64,000 nt of DNA from an uncultured Muribaculaceae bacterium (lineage in GTDB: Bacteria; Bacteroidota; Bacteroidia; Bacteroidales; Muribaculaceae): contig CAJUIW010000007.1 in NCBI GenBank assembly GCA_910586895.1, forward strand, positions 1 to 64,000, read 5' to 3'. Both the position numbers and the translations under genes were made by a program. The notes beneath the pieces were generated by a model. It had not been told where the DNA came from, made no database searches, and was given only the letters and a program-made list of their open reading frames with translations. Of the stretch, positions 25,835 to 35,652 are shown piece after piece (within the stretch, counting starts at the first letter, position 1; every line of letters begins with the position of its first letter).

Positions 25835-27601
25835 TCAGAATGCCGGATAGCCGGGGTTCTGTGTGTATTTACCTAAAGAGAAGTTGTACTGGGCCACGGG
25901 TATCGGATAGTACTCCTCGCCGCTGTCAAACGATGCGTTCTGATAGTAGATGCGGGTGTCCTTCTCGGCATTGAAGTAAGCGGTCATTACTTCTTTGGCT
26001 ATACCCCAGCGTACAAGGTCGAAGAAACGTTCGCCTTCAAGGGCTTTCTCGAGGCGCATCTCAGTGCGGAGCGCTTTGCGGGCGTAATCCTGATTCCATC
26101 CGGCAGCCGGATACAGACCTATCTTGTAGTTGGCGGCATATTTGGACGGGTCATTGAAGTCCTTTACATATTCGCTGTTCATTGCGCGGGCACGGACACG
26201 GTTGATCAGTGTGCGGGCTTCGTCAAGATTATCGCCGCCGAGTTCTATAAGAGCTTCGGCCTTATAAAGAAGCAGGTCGGCATAGCGGATAATCTGCCAG
26301 TTGAGCTGTGATGCTCCCCATGGCCAACCCTGGAACATGTCAGGCGATTCGGGGGATACCCAGAAGCGTTTCGCGCAGTTGTGCCCATAGACGCCACGGT
26401 CACGTACCCATGACTGGCAGGGCGAATTTTTGTAAGTCTTGTAGGTGATGGTGGGACGGCCGGTCACGAAGTCAAGACGGGGGTCAACGTTGGGCTGGGT
26501 GTTTGACAGCGTCTGGTGGTCATCATCGATGAACGTTACTGTGGCATAGTCGGGACGTGTCTGGTAGTCAAATACCGGCAGTCCGTTTTCGTCAGTCTGA
26601 TAGGCGTTGATCAGGTCCTGCGAGGGGAGGAAGAAACCGTCGCCATGATAGGGGCTGTTGCCACCGGGTGAGTTGAGCAGGTTGCTCCAGTTTACGCGGC
26701 CGGCATCGCCAGAGCCGTCGTTCATTGAATACTGGATTGCGAATACCGATTCCGGACCGTTTTCATTGGCTACAAGGTCGAGTCCCTGGAAGTCAGGGAG
26801 AAGGTCATAGCCTTGTATGCGGTTTATCAGATTCACCACTTCCGTGAGCAGAGTCTTGTTGATGTTGATTACGGCATGTGTCTGTTCGTCCTGTTCATAT
26901 GCCTGATACAGTTTTACTTTTGCGGCATAGGCCAGAGCTATATTGCGGTTGATACGGCCAACTTCGTCCTGACGTTCGGGCAGATCCTCGGCGGCTTCAA
27001 GAAGTTCGGCTGCAATACGTGCAAGATGCTGGTCGCGGGTGAATTCATCGTTAGGCACATTGACGTACTCGCTTTCAGGAAGGTTTTCATCCATATAAGG
27101 AATCTTGTTGAACAGACGCACAAGTTCGAAATAGAAATGTGACCGGAGCACTTTCATCTCAGCTATGCGGCTGCGCTTTACCGTCACGACACTCTCATCG
27201 GCGGTGTTGAGCACACGCAGGGCGGCATTGCAGCGTGAAATCTGACTGTAGAGATTGAACCACTTACCATCGAGGTTGCCGTTATTTGACTGCACCTGAA
27301 ATGTTTCCATTGCATGTATGTCCCAAAGGTCACCTTCACCGCCTCCACCTTTGTAGGCGTTGTCGGCGCGTACTTCGCCGAAGCTCCAGTTGGAGGTGGG
27401 GCGTACCCAGGGATCGCCCTGTTCGTTTGTAAATCCTGAAAGTGATGCGTAGGCTGAGTTGACAAGCAGGTCAATAGCTTCGGTTGAGGTCATCACTCCA
27501 TCCGACAGGCTGCCCTGAGGTTTGTTTTCCAAAAAGTCATCGCTGCAACCGGCTAAGATGGATGACAATGCTATGGCTGATATAATGTTTTTTAGTTTCA
27601 T
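25835..27601 (-). CDS. SusD/RagB-type glycan-binding lipoprotein
   Basis: A 588-residue surface lipoprotein that binds glycan for the paired SusC channel. The leader ends LAGC (Cys19) and is followed by the typical SDDFLENKPQGSLSDG. Family patterns include the TPR-like helices (ISRCNAALRVLNTADES), LRSHFYFELVRLFNKIPYM (about residues 151-169) and the C-terminal block RTEMRLEKALEGERFFDLVRW (key parts EMRLE and GERFFDLVRWG). It lies 30 bp downstream of susC. Fructan specificity is inferred from the neighbouring sensor, GH32 enzyme and fructokinase. Confidence 0.94.
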   Translation of the reverse strand: MKLKNIISAIALSSILAGCSDDFLENKPQGSLSDGVMTSTEAIDLLVNSAYASLSGFTNEQGDPWVRPTSNWSFGEVRADNAYKGGGGEGDLWDIHAMETFQVQSNNGNLDGKWFNLYSQISRCNAALRVLNTADESVVTVKRSRIAEMKVLRSHFYFELVRLFNKIPYMDENLPESEYVNVPNDEFTRDQHLARIAAELLEAAEDLPERQDEVGRINRNIALAYAAKVKLYQAYEQDEQTHAVININKTLLTEVVNLINRIQGYDLLPDFQGLDLVANENGPESVFAIQYSMNDGSGDAGRVNWSNLLNSPGGNSPYHGDGFFLPSQDLINAYQTDENGLPVFDYQTRPDYATVTFIDDDHQTLSNTQPNVDPRLDFVTGRPTITYKTYKNSPCQSWVRDRGVYGHNCAKRFWVSPESPDMFQGWPWGASQLNWQIIRYADLLLYKAEALIELGGDNLDEARTLINRVRARAMNSEYVKDFNDPSKYAANYKIGLYPAAGWNQDYARKALRTEMRLEKALEGERFFDLVRWGIAKEVMTAYFNAEKDTRIYYQNASFDSGEEYYPIPVAQYNFSLGKYTQNPGYPAF

Positions 27602-27630
27602 TGTTTCAGAGTTTTTAAGGTTGATGATAT

Positions 27631-30600
27631 TCAGAATCCAAACTGAATGCCGAATGTAAACTGACGGGGCATGGCGTATGGATAGCCAAGGCCTTCGGGA
27701 TCAGCACCGCTGTAATTTGTGACAGTGAAGAGATTCTGTGCCTGGAAATAGATACGGGCATTTGTCAAGCGGAGCTTTGTGCGCAGTTGCTGCGGCAGTG
27801 AATAGCCCAATGTGAGGGTTTTCATTCTCAGGAATGAACCGTTTTCTATATGGAATTGTGACACTTCGTGTTCGTTATTACTATTGTCAGTGGTCGGGGC
27901 GGGGGTGTCGCAGTCATAATAGCCTGTCTGCAGGAAGCGGTCGTAGGCTGCTGCTGCATCCAGCAGGCGTGAGCCGTGGTTGCCGTTCCAACACTGGAAC
28001 AGGTCGGTATAGTATTTCGAGTTGTTGAAAGCATCGCGTATTATCGAGGTGAAGAACATGCTTAGGTCAAATCCTTTCCAGTTGGCGCCGAGGTTGAGGC
28101 CAAACTGTGCTTTTGGCAGGTCACATCCGAGCCATGTGCGGTCGTTGTAGTTGATTTTACCATCGCCGTCAGCGTCAACATACCGGATACGTCCTACTGC
28201 CGGCTTACCGAATTCCACCTGATACTTGCTGCAGTATTCATCAACTTCGGCCTGTGTGCGGAACACACCGTCGGTCTTGAAGCCCATCCATGAACCTAAC
28301 GACTGTCCTACGAGAGAGTGTCCGGCATATCCACCGCCGTAAGAATAGTATATGTCATCAAGAAGATCTGTAACCTTGTTCTTTGATACAGTGACGTTGA
28401 ACCCGATTTCATAGCTGAAGTCCTTGTTTACGCTTGTGCGCCAGTTGATCTGGCCTTCAAAGCCACGGTTGGTCATTTCGCCTCCATTGTACCAGCAGTA
28501 GCCGTCTTCACCGATTGTGGCGATATAGGGCTTCTCAACGAGCATGTCGGTTGTCTTTTTGTAGAAGTAGTCAAGCGACAGTGTCAGGCGGTTGTTGAGG
28601 AATCCGGCATCGATACCGAAGTTGGTCTGATATGTTTTTTCCCACTTCAGATCTTTGTTGGTGGTGCGTATGCGGTAGGCTCCGGGCGATAGGGTTGTGC
28701 CGTCGCCGTTCATGTTATATGAACCGCGGTCAAGGCTCATAAGATATTTTGCATAGAAAGCTTCGTTGTCAATCAGGTCATTGCCGTTTATACCCCACGA
28801 ACCGCGGATCTTGAGGTCGGAGAGCCATGAGCGGGTATTCTCCATGAATTTTTCCTGCGATATGCGCCATCCGGCGGATACAGAGGGGAACCAGTCATAG
28901 TTATGGTCCTTTGACAGACGCGACGAAGCATCGCGGCGCAGTGTGAATGACAGAAGATATTTGTTGTCATACGAATAATTCAGCTTGCCGAAACCTGAGA
29001 ACATGGAGTAGTTTGATGCGCCGGCTCCAACATTTTTGTTGGCGGTCACGTTGCCTAAGTACAGATAGTTGGGGTCCTCGATTTCAAGGCCTGTGCCGTA
29101 GCCGAAGAAGCTTTCGTTGTGATATTTCTTTGATTCGACACCTACGAGAGCCATTATGGAGTTCTTGCCGAAGTCTATATTATACTGAGCAGTGTTGGTC
29201 CAAACCCAATCGACATTCTTTCCGGTAGACTGGGTGAGCTTGTTCACTTCGTCGCGCAGCCATTTCGGCTCGAAAGTCTTGTTGGTTTCGTTGTAGTAGT
29301 TCACGCCGAAGTTAGTCTTGACAATAAGGTTCTTGACCGGTTCAATCTGTAGATAGGCATTTCCGAATACACGCCAGTATTCATGCTTGTTGCCCTGATT
29401 GTTCTGGATAAGACGCATCATATTCTGTGCATCGCCGAGCACGTCGTTAATCTGGTCAACGAATACACCCGAAGCATCATATACGGCTTTGGCGGGGTGC
29501 TGCTTTACAGCGTTTTCTTCGGCACCATCGGGCATATAATGTGCTTTCCACCAGTTGACGGCTACATTGCCACCGGCTTTCAGACGGTTGTTGAGAAATC
29601 CATAGTCAGAACTGAAGCGTGTGTTCACGCGCTGGAAATCGGAGCCTTTCACTATACCGTCATGGTCGAGCCAGCTGAGTGATAGCGATGACGAACCGTT
29701 TTCAGAGCCTTTCGAGAGTCCGATGCTGTATGTCTGCATGAGTGCGGTGCGGTGAATCTCTTTTTCCCAGTCAGTGGTCTGCGGCAGTACGTCTACGCCA
29801 TTGAGGTTTTTGTATGTCTGCAGGTTTGCCGTGGCGCCATTGCCATATATCGCAGAGCTGGGAGTAGCTCCTCCGTGGGCATATTTGTAAGCTGACCAGT
29901 AGACATCGCCCCATTGATATGCATCCAGAAGGTCAAGGCCGCTGTTGTACTGCTGTATGGTAAGAGTGGCATCAAATGTCACGCGGGCCTCGCCGGCTTT
30001 GGCGCGTTTGGTGGTGATGATTATCACACCGTTGGCTGCCTGTGCGCCGTAGATTGATGCTGATGCCGCATCTTTCAGCACCTGTATTGATTCGACATCA
30101 TTGCTGTTGAGGATTGTGCCGGGATTCTCACGGGTCATCACGCCGTCAATCACATAAAGAGGACCGTTGGCATCGCCGCGGAATGAAGATGCGCCTCGGA
30201 TAGAGGTTCCGGTGCTGAGTCCGCCGGGGGTACCGTCAGTGGTAACTGTCATGCCGGCTACACGTCCCTGGAGTGACTGGATAACGTTGCCTGTAGGTGT
30301 GTCGGCCACATCTTTCATCTTCACTACGGACACAGATCCTGTGAGGTCAGACTTCTTTTCTGAAGAGTAGCCTACCACTACAATTTCATCCAGTACTTCA
30401 GAATCAGTGTCAAGTGTGATGGTGAGTTGAGGTGCTGCTTTTACGGTCTTGGCCTTATGTCCTACATAGGAAATTGTGAGGCTTGAGCCTTCAGGAACCG
30501 TGATTGTGAAATTACCGTCAATATCTGTGGCAACACCATTGGAGCCCTTTACGTCAGAGATGACACTGGCGCCGATGAGTGGCTCGTTGTCAGTGGATGA

Positions 30601-30690
30601 AATGACGGTCCCGTGCACAGTTATGTTCTGTGCTTGTGCCGCAATTGCTATAAACAATAGCATCAATGCGCTGAGGATAGCTTTTTTCAT
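27631..30690 (-). CDS. SusC/RagA-type TonB-dependent glycan importer
   Basis: About 1019 residues. I chose the Met at 30690 (MKKAILSALMLLFIA), which begins a signal peptide; an in-frame Met at 30756 lies upstream of the -7 box. Order: CarboxypepD-like domain (TVHGTVISSTDNEPLIGAS, residues about 23-100), TonB-box-like DEIVVVGY, a plug with LQGRVAGMTV, SIRGASSFRG and IQVLKDAASASIYGAQAANG, then a large barrel ending FTFGIQFGF. With the SusD partner it forms the outer-membrane pedal-bin importer, here probably for fructan oligosaccharides. No unusual features. Confidence 0.95.
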   Translation of the reverse strand: MKKAILSALMLLFIAIAAQAQNITVHGTVISSTDNEPLIGASVISDVKGSNGVATDIDGNFTITVPEGSSLTISYVGHKAKTVKAAPQLTITLDTDSEVLDEIVVVGYSSEKKSDLTGSVSVVKMKDVADTPTGNVIQSLQGRVAGMTVTTDGTPGGLSTGTSIRGASSFRGDANGPLYVIDGVMTRENPGTILNSNDVESIQVLKDAASASIYGAQAANGVIIITTKRAKAGEARVTFDATLTIQQYNSGLDLLDAYQWGDVYWSAYKYAHGGATPSSAIYGNGATANLQTYKNLNGVDVLPQTTDWEKEIHRTALMQTYSIGLSKGSENGSSSLSLSWLDHDGIVKGSDFQRVNTRFSSDYGFLNNRLKAGGNVAVNWWKAHYMPDGAEENAVKQHPAKAVYDASGVFVDQINDVLGDAQNMMRLIQNNQGNKHEYWRVFGNAYLQIEPVKNLIVKTNFGVNYYNETNKTFEPKWLRDEVNKLTQSTGKNVDWVWTNTAQYNIDFGKNSIMALVGVESKKYHNESFFGYGTGLEIEDPNYLYLGNVTANKNVGAGASNYSMFSGFGKLNYSYDNKYLLSFTLRRDASSRLSKDHNYDWFPSVSAGWRISQEKFMENTRSWLSDLKIRGSWGINGNDLIDNEAFYAKYLMSLDRGSYNMNGDGTTLSPGAYRIRTTNKDLKWEKTYQTNFGIDAGFLNNRLTLSLDYFYKKTTDMLVEKPYIATIGEDGYCWYNGGEMTNRGFEGQINWRTSVNKDFSYEIGFNVTVSKNKVTDLLDDIYYSYGGGYAGHSLVGQSLGSWMGFKTDGVFRTQAEVDEYCSKYQVEFGKPAVGRIRYVDADGDGKINYNDRTWLGCDLPKAQFGLNLGANWKGFDLSMFFTSIIRDAFNNSKYYTDLFQCWNGNHGSRLLDAAAAYDRFLQTGYYDCDTPAPTTDNSNNEHEVSQFHIENGSFLRMKTLTLGYSLPQQLRTKLRLTNARIYFQAQNLFTVTNYSGADPEGLGYPYAMPRQFTFGIQFGF

Positions 30691-30721
30691 GTTATTTAAT
30701 TTGTGGTTTTGATTACTGACG

Positions 30722-30729
30722 CAAAGGTA
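30722..30729 (-). promoter_or_regulatory. -7 promoter element of the fructan susCD operon
   Basis: TACCTTTG on the minus strand matches TAnnTTTG, 31 bp before the chosen susC start. No -33 element is obvious, which fits an activator-dependent promoter. Confidence 0.5.
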
Positions 30730-30756
30730 TGTTATCCTTTGACTGTCAGCTGGCAC

Positions 30757-30786
30757 TCATGATGCATAGAGTATGAAAATTGTGCG
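30757..30786 (-). promoter_or_regulatory. Possible HTCS binding site upstream of fructan susC
   Basis: On the minus strand CGCAcaATTT (30786-30777) and TGCAtcATGA (30766-30757) lie 20 bp apart, the second about 37 bp before the -7 box. They resemble the better repeat at 33704-33734 in sequence and position. The match is imperfect. Confidence 0.3.
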
Positions 30787-30887
30787 GATGCACGATTATT
30801 GATACAGTATGCGCTATTTTTTATAGAAAAACGGTGACGTGTCATATTTGCAATGCCGCGCCACCGTCAGAAGGTTATAGGGATATT

Positions 30888-33614
30888 TCAGTGTCCGAGT
30901 CTTTCCCGGAGTTCAGATGGAGTCTCATTGAACATTTCGCGGTACACTCTTGTGAAATAGGCCGGGGATGAAAATCCTACTTCGTAGGCTATCTCGCTTA
31001 TCGATCTGTCAGTGGCGGTGAGGAGTTCCCGGGCTTTGTTCATGCGTATTTTCCGCAGCAGTTCCACCGGCGAATAGTTGGTAAGCGATTTTATCTTGCG
31101 GTAGAATTGTGACCGGCCTATTCCTAATTGTGAGGCCAGGCTGTCGATGTTGAGGTCAGGATTGGCGATATCGTTGTTCACAAGGGTGAGGAAACGCGAG
31201 TAGAACTCGTTGTCAATATCACCGGAATTGGGTGCGGATGCAGGCAATTCTCTTTTTTGTGGAGTTGAGGCGGGGGCAGTGCGCCATAATTCTTTTATGC
31301 GTTTGCGGTTGTCTATCAGGTTGCGGCACCTCATCCGTAGCATCTTGTTGTTGAATGGTTTGGCAAGATATCCGTCGGCGCCGCTTTCATATCCTTGTAT
31401 CCGCTGCTCGTCCATGCTACATGCTGTGAGCATCAGCACAGGAATATGTGATGTCGACAGCTCTTCTTTTATGCGGCGGCAGCATTCGAGTCCGTCCATG
31501 ACTGGCATCATCACATCGCATATTATAAGGTCAGGAGTATATTTTGAAGCAAGACGGATTCCGTCCTTGCCGTTGGATGCTTCGATTATACGGTATTCAT
31601 CGCAGATAAGCTCGCGTATCATGCGCCGGATGTCGTCATTGTCGTCAATTATCAGCAGGAGTGGTTTGTCGCTCTCCTCAGTAGAGGGGTTGCATTCTAT
31701 GGTCCCGAGTTCGGCGTTGACATCCTCCGCTGATATCCGGTTTGACACCGTAGGAGCAGCCGGAGATGATACGTGTCGTATTGGAAGCTTTACGGTGAAT
31801 CGGCTTCCGCGGCCTATTTCGCTGCTTACCTCAATGGTGCCTCCATGAAGTTCTACAAAAGCTTTTGCAAGTGAAAGCCCTATGCCGGAGCCGTTTGGAT
31901 GCACCTTGTCAACCTGATAGAAGCGGTCGAAAATGTTGTCGATATCTTCTTCGGCTATTCCGCGCCCGGTATCTTCAACTGATATAATCAGCTGTTGGTC
32001 ATCAATATGGCATGTAAATGTTATACTGCTGTTGTCAGGACTGTACTTAATAGCATTTGACATGAGATTGAAGAATACGCGTTCAATCTTCTCTGTATCA
32101 ATAGCTATGGTAAGGTTAGCGGGGAGCGTGACATTGCCTGTCAGCTTTATGCTGCGCTTGTGGGCGAGGTTGGAGAATGATTCGGCCCATTCCGTAATCA
32201 AGGGGGCGAAGCTTACTTCAGAAAGGTTTAGCTGCAGGCGTCCGTTTTCATATTTACGGAAGTCGAGAATCTGATTGATAAGCCGGCGGAGTATCTTGAC
32301 ATTCTTGTTGGCGATTTTCATGAGTGCCTTGTGCTGCGGCGTCAGATAGCCGGCCTCGGCGAGCTGCTCTACCGGCTCGGCAATCAGGGTAAGAGGCGTC
32401 CGCAGGTCATGTGACACATTAGTGAAAAATGCGAGCTTTGACTGTGTGGCTGCATTGAGCTGTTCGTTAAGCGCCTTTTCGGTGTCGCGTTGCTGTTCAA
32501 GAAGACGGTTTTGTTCCATAAGTGTGTGCTGGTGACGCTTATGTTGCCAGAATGCCCTGAGTATCATGAAGAGGAATCCGAAGAGGAGCAGCAGTATAGC
32601 TATCGAGGCGTAAAAAAGAGTGGTTTGCGCCGAGTGACGGGCCCAGTAGTCGTCAACCTGAGTCTTCAACAGTTTTATTTTTGCCGTTTCCTCTTTTAGC
32701 GATTCATTTTGCAGCAGGAGAATATCGGCGTTTGATTTGTCGACGGCTGACGACAGCGGTAGCTGTATGTTGCGTTGGAATGGTTCTCCTTTAAGTATGG
32801 CAAGAGCGGTACGTATTACTCCATAGCCCTCCGTGGGGTATAGGAATGTGGCGTCGATAACACTGTCGGCCACAGCTTTGATTCCTATCTCCGGTGCGGC
32901 ATCAATGCCTATTACTTTCAGGTCAAGCCCTTTACGTCGGGCTACTTCCGATGCGGCCACCGCCATGCGGTCATTGTGGGCATATATCAGATCTACATCC
33001 GGATGTGCGCTGAGCAGTGAGTCGGCAGCTACTGCGGCATCGTTGTAGTTCCAGTTGCCGTATGCTGATCCGATAAGTTCCAGTCCTGAACGTGAGGCTT
33101 CAGTCTTGAACCCGTTATGACGTTCTATGGCCGGAGTAGACCCCTTCAGGCCATATATTTCCAATACCTTTCCGCCACGTCCTGTCAGGCTTAAAGCGTA
33201 GCGGGCCGCGGATTCGCCTATGGCTGTATTGTCAACGCCCTGATACGCCGTATATGAGTCGCCATTGATTTTACGGTCAAAGATTATTACCGGCATACCT
33301 CCATCGTAGGCCTCCTTAATAATAGGCGTGATAGCATTGGCTTCGTTAGGTGCCGCGATGATTATGTCAAAGCCGTTGTCCATGAAGTAGCGTATGTCGG
33401 CAATCTGCTTCTCATTGCTGTCATCGGCCGACCGGATCTCGACCGTTGCCTCAGGATGAAACATTATTTCACGGTAGATCTCGTCATTCATTTTCTTGCG
33501 CCAGTCATCATCGCTGCATTGTGACACACCTATGCGGTATGTCTTCGCTTCATGGCATGAGGACGCACTGAATATAAGCATTACGATTATGAATATTCGG
33601 AATACCCTGTTCAT
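30888..33614 (-). CDS. Hybrid two-component regulator with periplasmic sugar-binding sensor (fructose type)
   Basis: A 908-residue single-polypeptide sensor kinase/response regulator. It has a lipoprotein-like N-terminus (FSASSC). Residues about 25-310 form a LacI/ribose-binding-type periplasmic sensor (IIIAAPNEANAI, VIIFDRKI, DLIYAHNDRMAVAA). One TM lies at about 328-350. HisKA has its phospho-His in NVSHDLRTPL (near 400), then HATPase_c (GRGIAEEDIDNIFDRFYQVD, GSGIGLSLAK). The receiver has DLIICDVMMPVMDG (near 700), and an AraC-type HTH lies at about 800-908. The layout matches BT1754 of B. thetaiotaomicron, which senses fructose. It is flanked by susCD and by the GH32 gene and is expected to activate both. 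Confidence 0.93.
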   Translation of the reverse strand: MNRVFRIFIIVMLIFSASSCHEAKTYRIGVSQCSDDDWRKKMNDEIYREIMFHPEATVEIRSADDSNEKQIADIRYFMDNGFDIIIAAPNEANAITPIIKEAYDGGMPVIIFDRKINGDSYTAYQGVDNTAIGESAARYALSLTGRGGKVLEIYGLKGSTPAIERHNGFKTEASRSGLELIGSAYGNWNYNDAAVAADSLLSAHPDVDLIYAHNDRMAVAASEVARRKGLDLKVIGIDAAPEIGIKAVADSVIDATFLYPTEGYGVIRTALAILKGEPFQRNIQLPLSSAVDKSNADILLLQNESLKEETAKIKLLKTQVDDYWARHSAQTTLFYASIAILLLLFGFLFMILRAFWQHKRHQHTLMEQNRLLEQQRDTEKALNEQLNAATQSKLAFFTNVSHDLRTPLTLIAEPVEQLAEAGYLTPQHKALMKIANKNVKILRRLINQILDFRKYENGRLQLNLSEVSFAPLITEWAESFSNLAHKRSIKLTGNVTLPANLTIAIDTEKIERVFFNLMSNAIKYSPDNSSITFTCHIDDQQLIISVEDTGRGIAEEDIDNIFDRFYQVDKVHPNGSGIGLSLAKAFVELHGGTIEVSSEIGRGSRFTVKLPIRHVSSPAAPTVSNRISAEDVNAELGTIECNPSTEESDKPLLLIIDDNDDIRRMIRELICDEYRIIEASNGKDGIRLASKYTPDLIICDVMMPVMDGLECCRRIKEELSTSHIPVLMLTACSMDEQRIQGYESGADGYLAKPFNNKMLRMRCRNLIDNRKRIKELWRTAPASTPQKRELPASAPNSGDIDNEFYSRFLTLVNNDIANPDLNIDSLASQLGIGRSQFYRKIKSLTNYSPVELLRKIRMNKARELLTATDRSISEIAYEVGFSSPAYFTRVYREMFNETPSELRERLGH

Positions 33615-33703
33615 TTTTCAGATTTAAGATAAGTGATAATACAGATGCGAATATAGCTCTAATATTATGAATAACAAAGCATTTACTATGAAAAAATGAG
33701 CTG

Positions 33704-33734
33704 TGCAACATTTCTGCTACTGTTTGCACTATTT
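33704..33734 (+). promoter_or_regulatory. Candidate HTCS operator: direct repeats TGCAnnATTT with 21-bp period
   Basis: TGCAACATTT (33704-33713) and TGCACTATTT (33725-33734) share 8 of 10 bases at exactly 21 bp. The proximal copy starts 38 bp before the -7 box at 33763. Two direct half-sites on one helix face suit an AraC-type dimer, here the fructose-type regulator encoded next door. Confidence 0.5.
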
Positions 33735-33762
33735 TTAATAGCCCTCTCTGACGGTTATATAT

Positions 33763-33770
33763 TAGATTTG
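33763..33770 (+). promoter_or_regulatory. -7 promoter element of the GH32 / transporter / kinase operon
   Basis: TAGATTTG matches TAnnTTTG, 31 bp before the start codon of the GH32 gene. Confidence 0.55.
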
Positions 33771-33801
33771 TGCATCGAAAAAAACGAATGACATTTTTTA
33801 T

Positions 33802-35643
33802 ATGAATAGAGCAAAGAAAATAATGGCAGCTATGTTATCGCTTCCGCTTCTATGTCAGGGAGCGCTGGCAGCTGACAGCAGTGGTATCAAGGTGGAGCAC
33901 CTCGGTACAAACAATACGCTGGTACGTGTTGAGGGTGATTCGCGCTATCTGATGATTCCGGTCCAGGAAGCATACGATGATGCGACGGTTAATGTAGTGG
34001 TCGACGGTAAGCTTGAACGTACCGTGTATGTGCGTCTGGCCAAGTCAAAGGTCGACTATGCGGTGCCTTTCGACCTGTCGCCTTACAAGGGGAAGAATGT
34101 GGTGCTGAATATCGTGACGACACAGAGCCGCTCAACGGTGCGCGAGGCCAGTGAGGATGCCTGCTGGAGCAATTTCGCGCTGGCTGATTCAATCAGCACG
34201 GCTAATGTTGAGAAGTATCGTCCGGCCTATCACCATACTCCATTGTACGGTTGGATGAACGACCCTAACGGCATGTTCTATAAAGATGGCGAGTGGCATC
34301 TCTACTATCAGTGGAATCCTTATGGCTCGAAATGGCAGAATATGACCTGGGGACATTCGTCATCCTCTGACCTTATAAACTGGACAAGCCATCCGGCGGC
34401 TATAGAGCCTAACGGCCTTGGCTCGGTGTTCAGCGGCAGCTCGACCATAGATACTGAGAACAGTGCAGGATTCGGTAAGGATGCCGTTGTGGCCATGTAC
34501 ACCTCAGCCGGGGCGAGTCAGGTACAGAGTCTGGCATGGAGCACGGATAATGGGGAGACATTCAATATCTATGGCGGCAATCCTGTGCTGACACTGGACA
34601 GCGAGGCTCGCGACCCGAACATGTTCTGGAATCCGGATACAAAACTGTGGACTCTTGTGCTTGCACATGCTCTTGACCATGAAATGCTGATATTCACATC
34701 GCCTGACATGAAGGAATGGACCCTTCAGAGCAGTTTCGGTAAGGGTGAAGGTGCCCAGGGCGGTGTATGGGAGTGCCCCGATCTGTTTGAACTCCCTGTT
34801 GATGGGGGCCAGAATAAGAAATGGGTGCTTATATGCAATATCAATCCCGGCGGACCGTTCGGAGGTAGCTCGATCCAGTACTTCACCGGCGATTTTGACG
34901 GGAAAAATTTCAAAGCTGATACTGACGCATCAGGAAAGGTGCCTACAAAATGGCTTGATTACGGTAAAGACAATTACGCACTTGTGAGCTGGAGCGATGC
35001 TCCGCAGGGACGGCGCACGGTGATAGGGTGGATGAGCAACTGGCAGTATGCCGCCGAAGTTCCCTCCAAACAGTTCCGCAGTGCCAACACTCTGCCTCGT
35101 GACATGTATCTTTTCACAGGCGATGACGGACAGATATATGCGGCCACGGAGCCGTCGCCCGAAATGCTGAATCTGCGTGACAAGCTCACACTCAGCAAGC
35201 CTAATATATCAGTCGGTAAAAAAGCCACCACGCTGTCACTTCCGGACCATAACGGAGGTATATGTGAAATACTGATGGATATCGAGGCTCCCAAGTCAGG
35301 CTCCGTGTATATTACACTCGGTAATAAGGCCGGCGAGGAAGTTGTGATGACTTACAGTCCGGACAGTGCAACTATAGCATTTGACCGTCGCCACAGTGGC
35401 ATAGTGGACTTCAGCCAGGACTTTCCGGCTGTGACCACAGCCCCGATTCTAAAGAGCGGCAAGATGCTTTCCCTGCGTATTTTTGTTGACCGTTCGAGCA
35501 TAGAGCTGTTTGCCGACGGAGGCCGGAGCACGATGACAAATCTGGTGTTCCCCACACAGCCTTACAGCACACTGAGCATCAATACTTCCGCAGGTAAGGC
35601 TAAAGTGAAAAACCTGAAGATATATTCCATAAAAACAAAATAA
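33802..35643 (+). CDS. GH32 fructanase (levanase/inulinase type) with DUF4980 N-terminus
   Basis: A 613-residue exported hydrolase that cleaves beta-fructosides. Signal peptide about residues 1-23. Residues about 25-125 resemble DUF4980, the N-terminal module found before GH32 in Bacteroides fructanases. The five-bladed catalytic domain has WMNDPNGMFY (nucleophile Asp near 154), RDPNMFW (transition-state stabiliser, near 271) and WECPDLFEL (acid/base Glu near 324). The C-terminal beta-sandwich is present (LRIFVDRSSIELFADGG). Levan versus inulin preference cannot be decided by eye. It is the first gene of a three-gene operon. Confidence 0.95.
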   Translation: MNRAKKIMAAMLSLPLLCQGALAADSSGIKVEHLGTNNTLVRVEGDSRYLMIPVQEAYDDATVNVVVDGKLERTVYVRLAKSKVDYAVPFDLSPYKGKNVVLNIVTTQSRSTVREASEDACWSNFALADSISTANVEKYRPAYHHTPLYGWMNDPNGMFYKDGEWHLYYQWNPYGSKWQNMTWGHSSSSDLINWTSHPAAIEPNGLGSVFSGSSTIDTENSAGFGKDAVVAMYTSAGASQVQSLAWSTDNGETFNIYGGNPVLTLDSEARDPNMFWNPDTKLWTLVLAHALDHEMLIFTSPDMKEWTLQSSFGKGEGAQGGVWECPDLFELPVDGGQNKKWVLICNINPGGPFGGSSIQYFTGDFDGKNFKADTDASGKVPTKWLDYGKDNYALVSWSDAPQGRRTVIGWMSNWQYAAEVPSKQFRSANTLPRDMYLFTGDDGQIYAATEPSPEMLNLRDKLTLSKPNISVGKKATTLSLPDHNGGICEILMDIEAPKSGSVYITLGNKAGEEVVMTYSPDSATIAFDRRHSGIVDFSQDFPAVTTAPILKSGKMLSLRIFVDRSSIELFADGGRSTMTNLVFPTQPYSTLSINTSAGKAKVKNLKIYSIKTK

Positions 35644-35652
35644 TACCACGTC

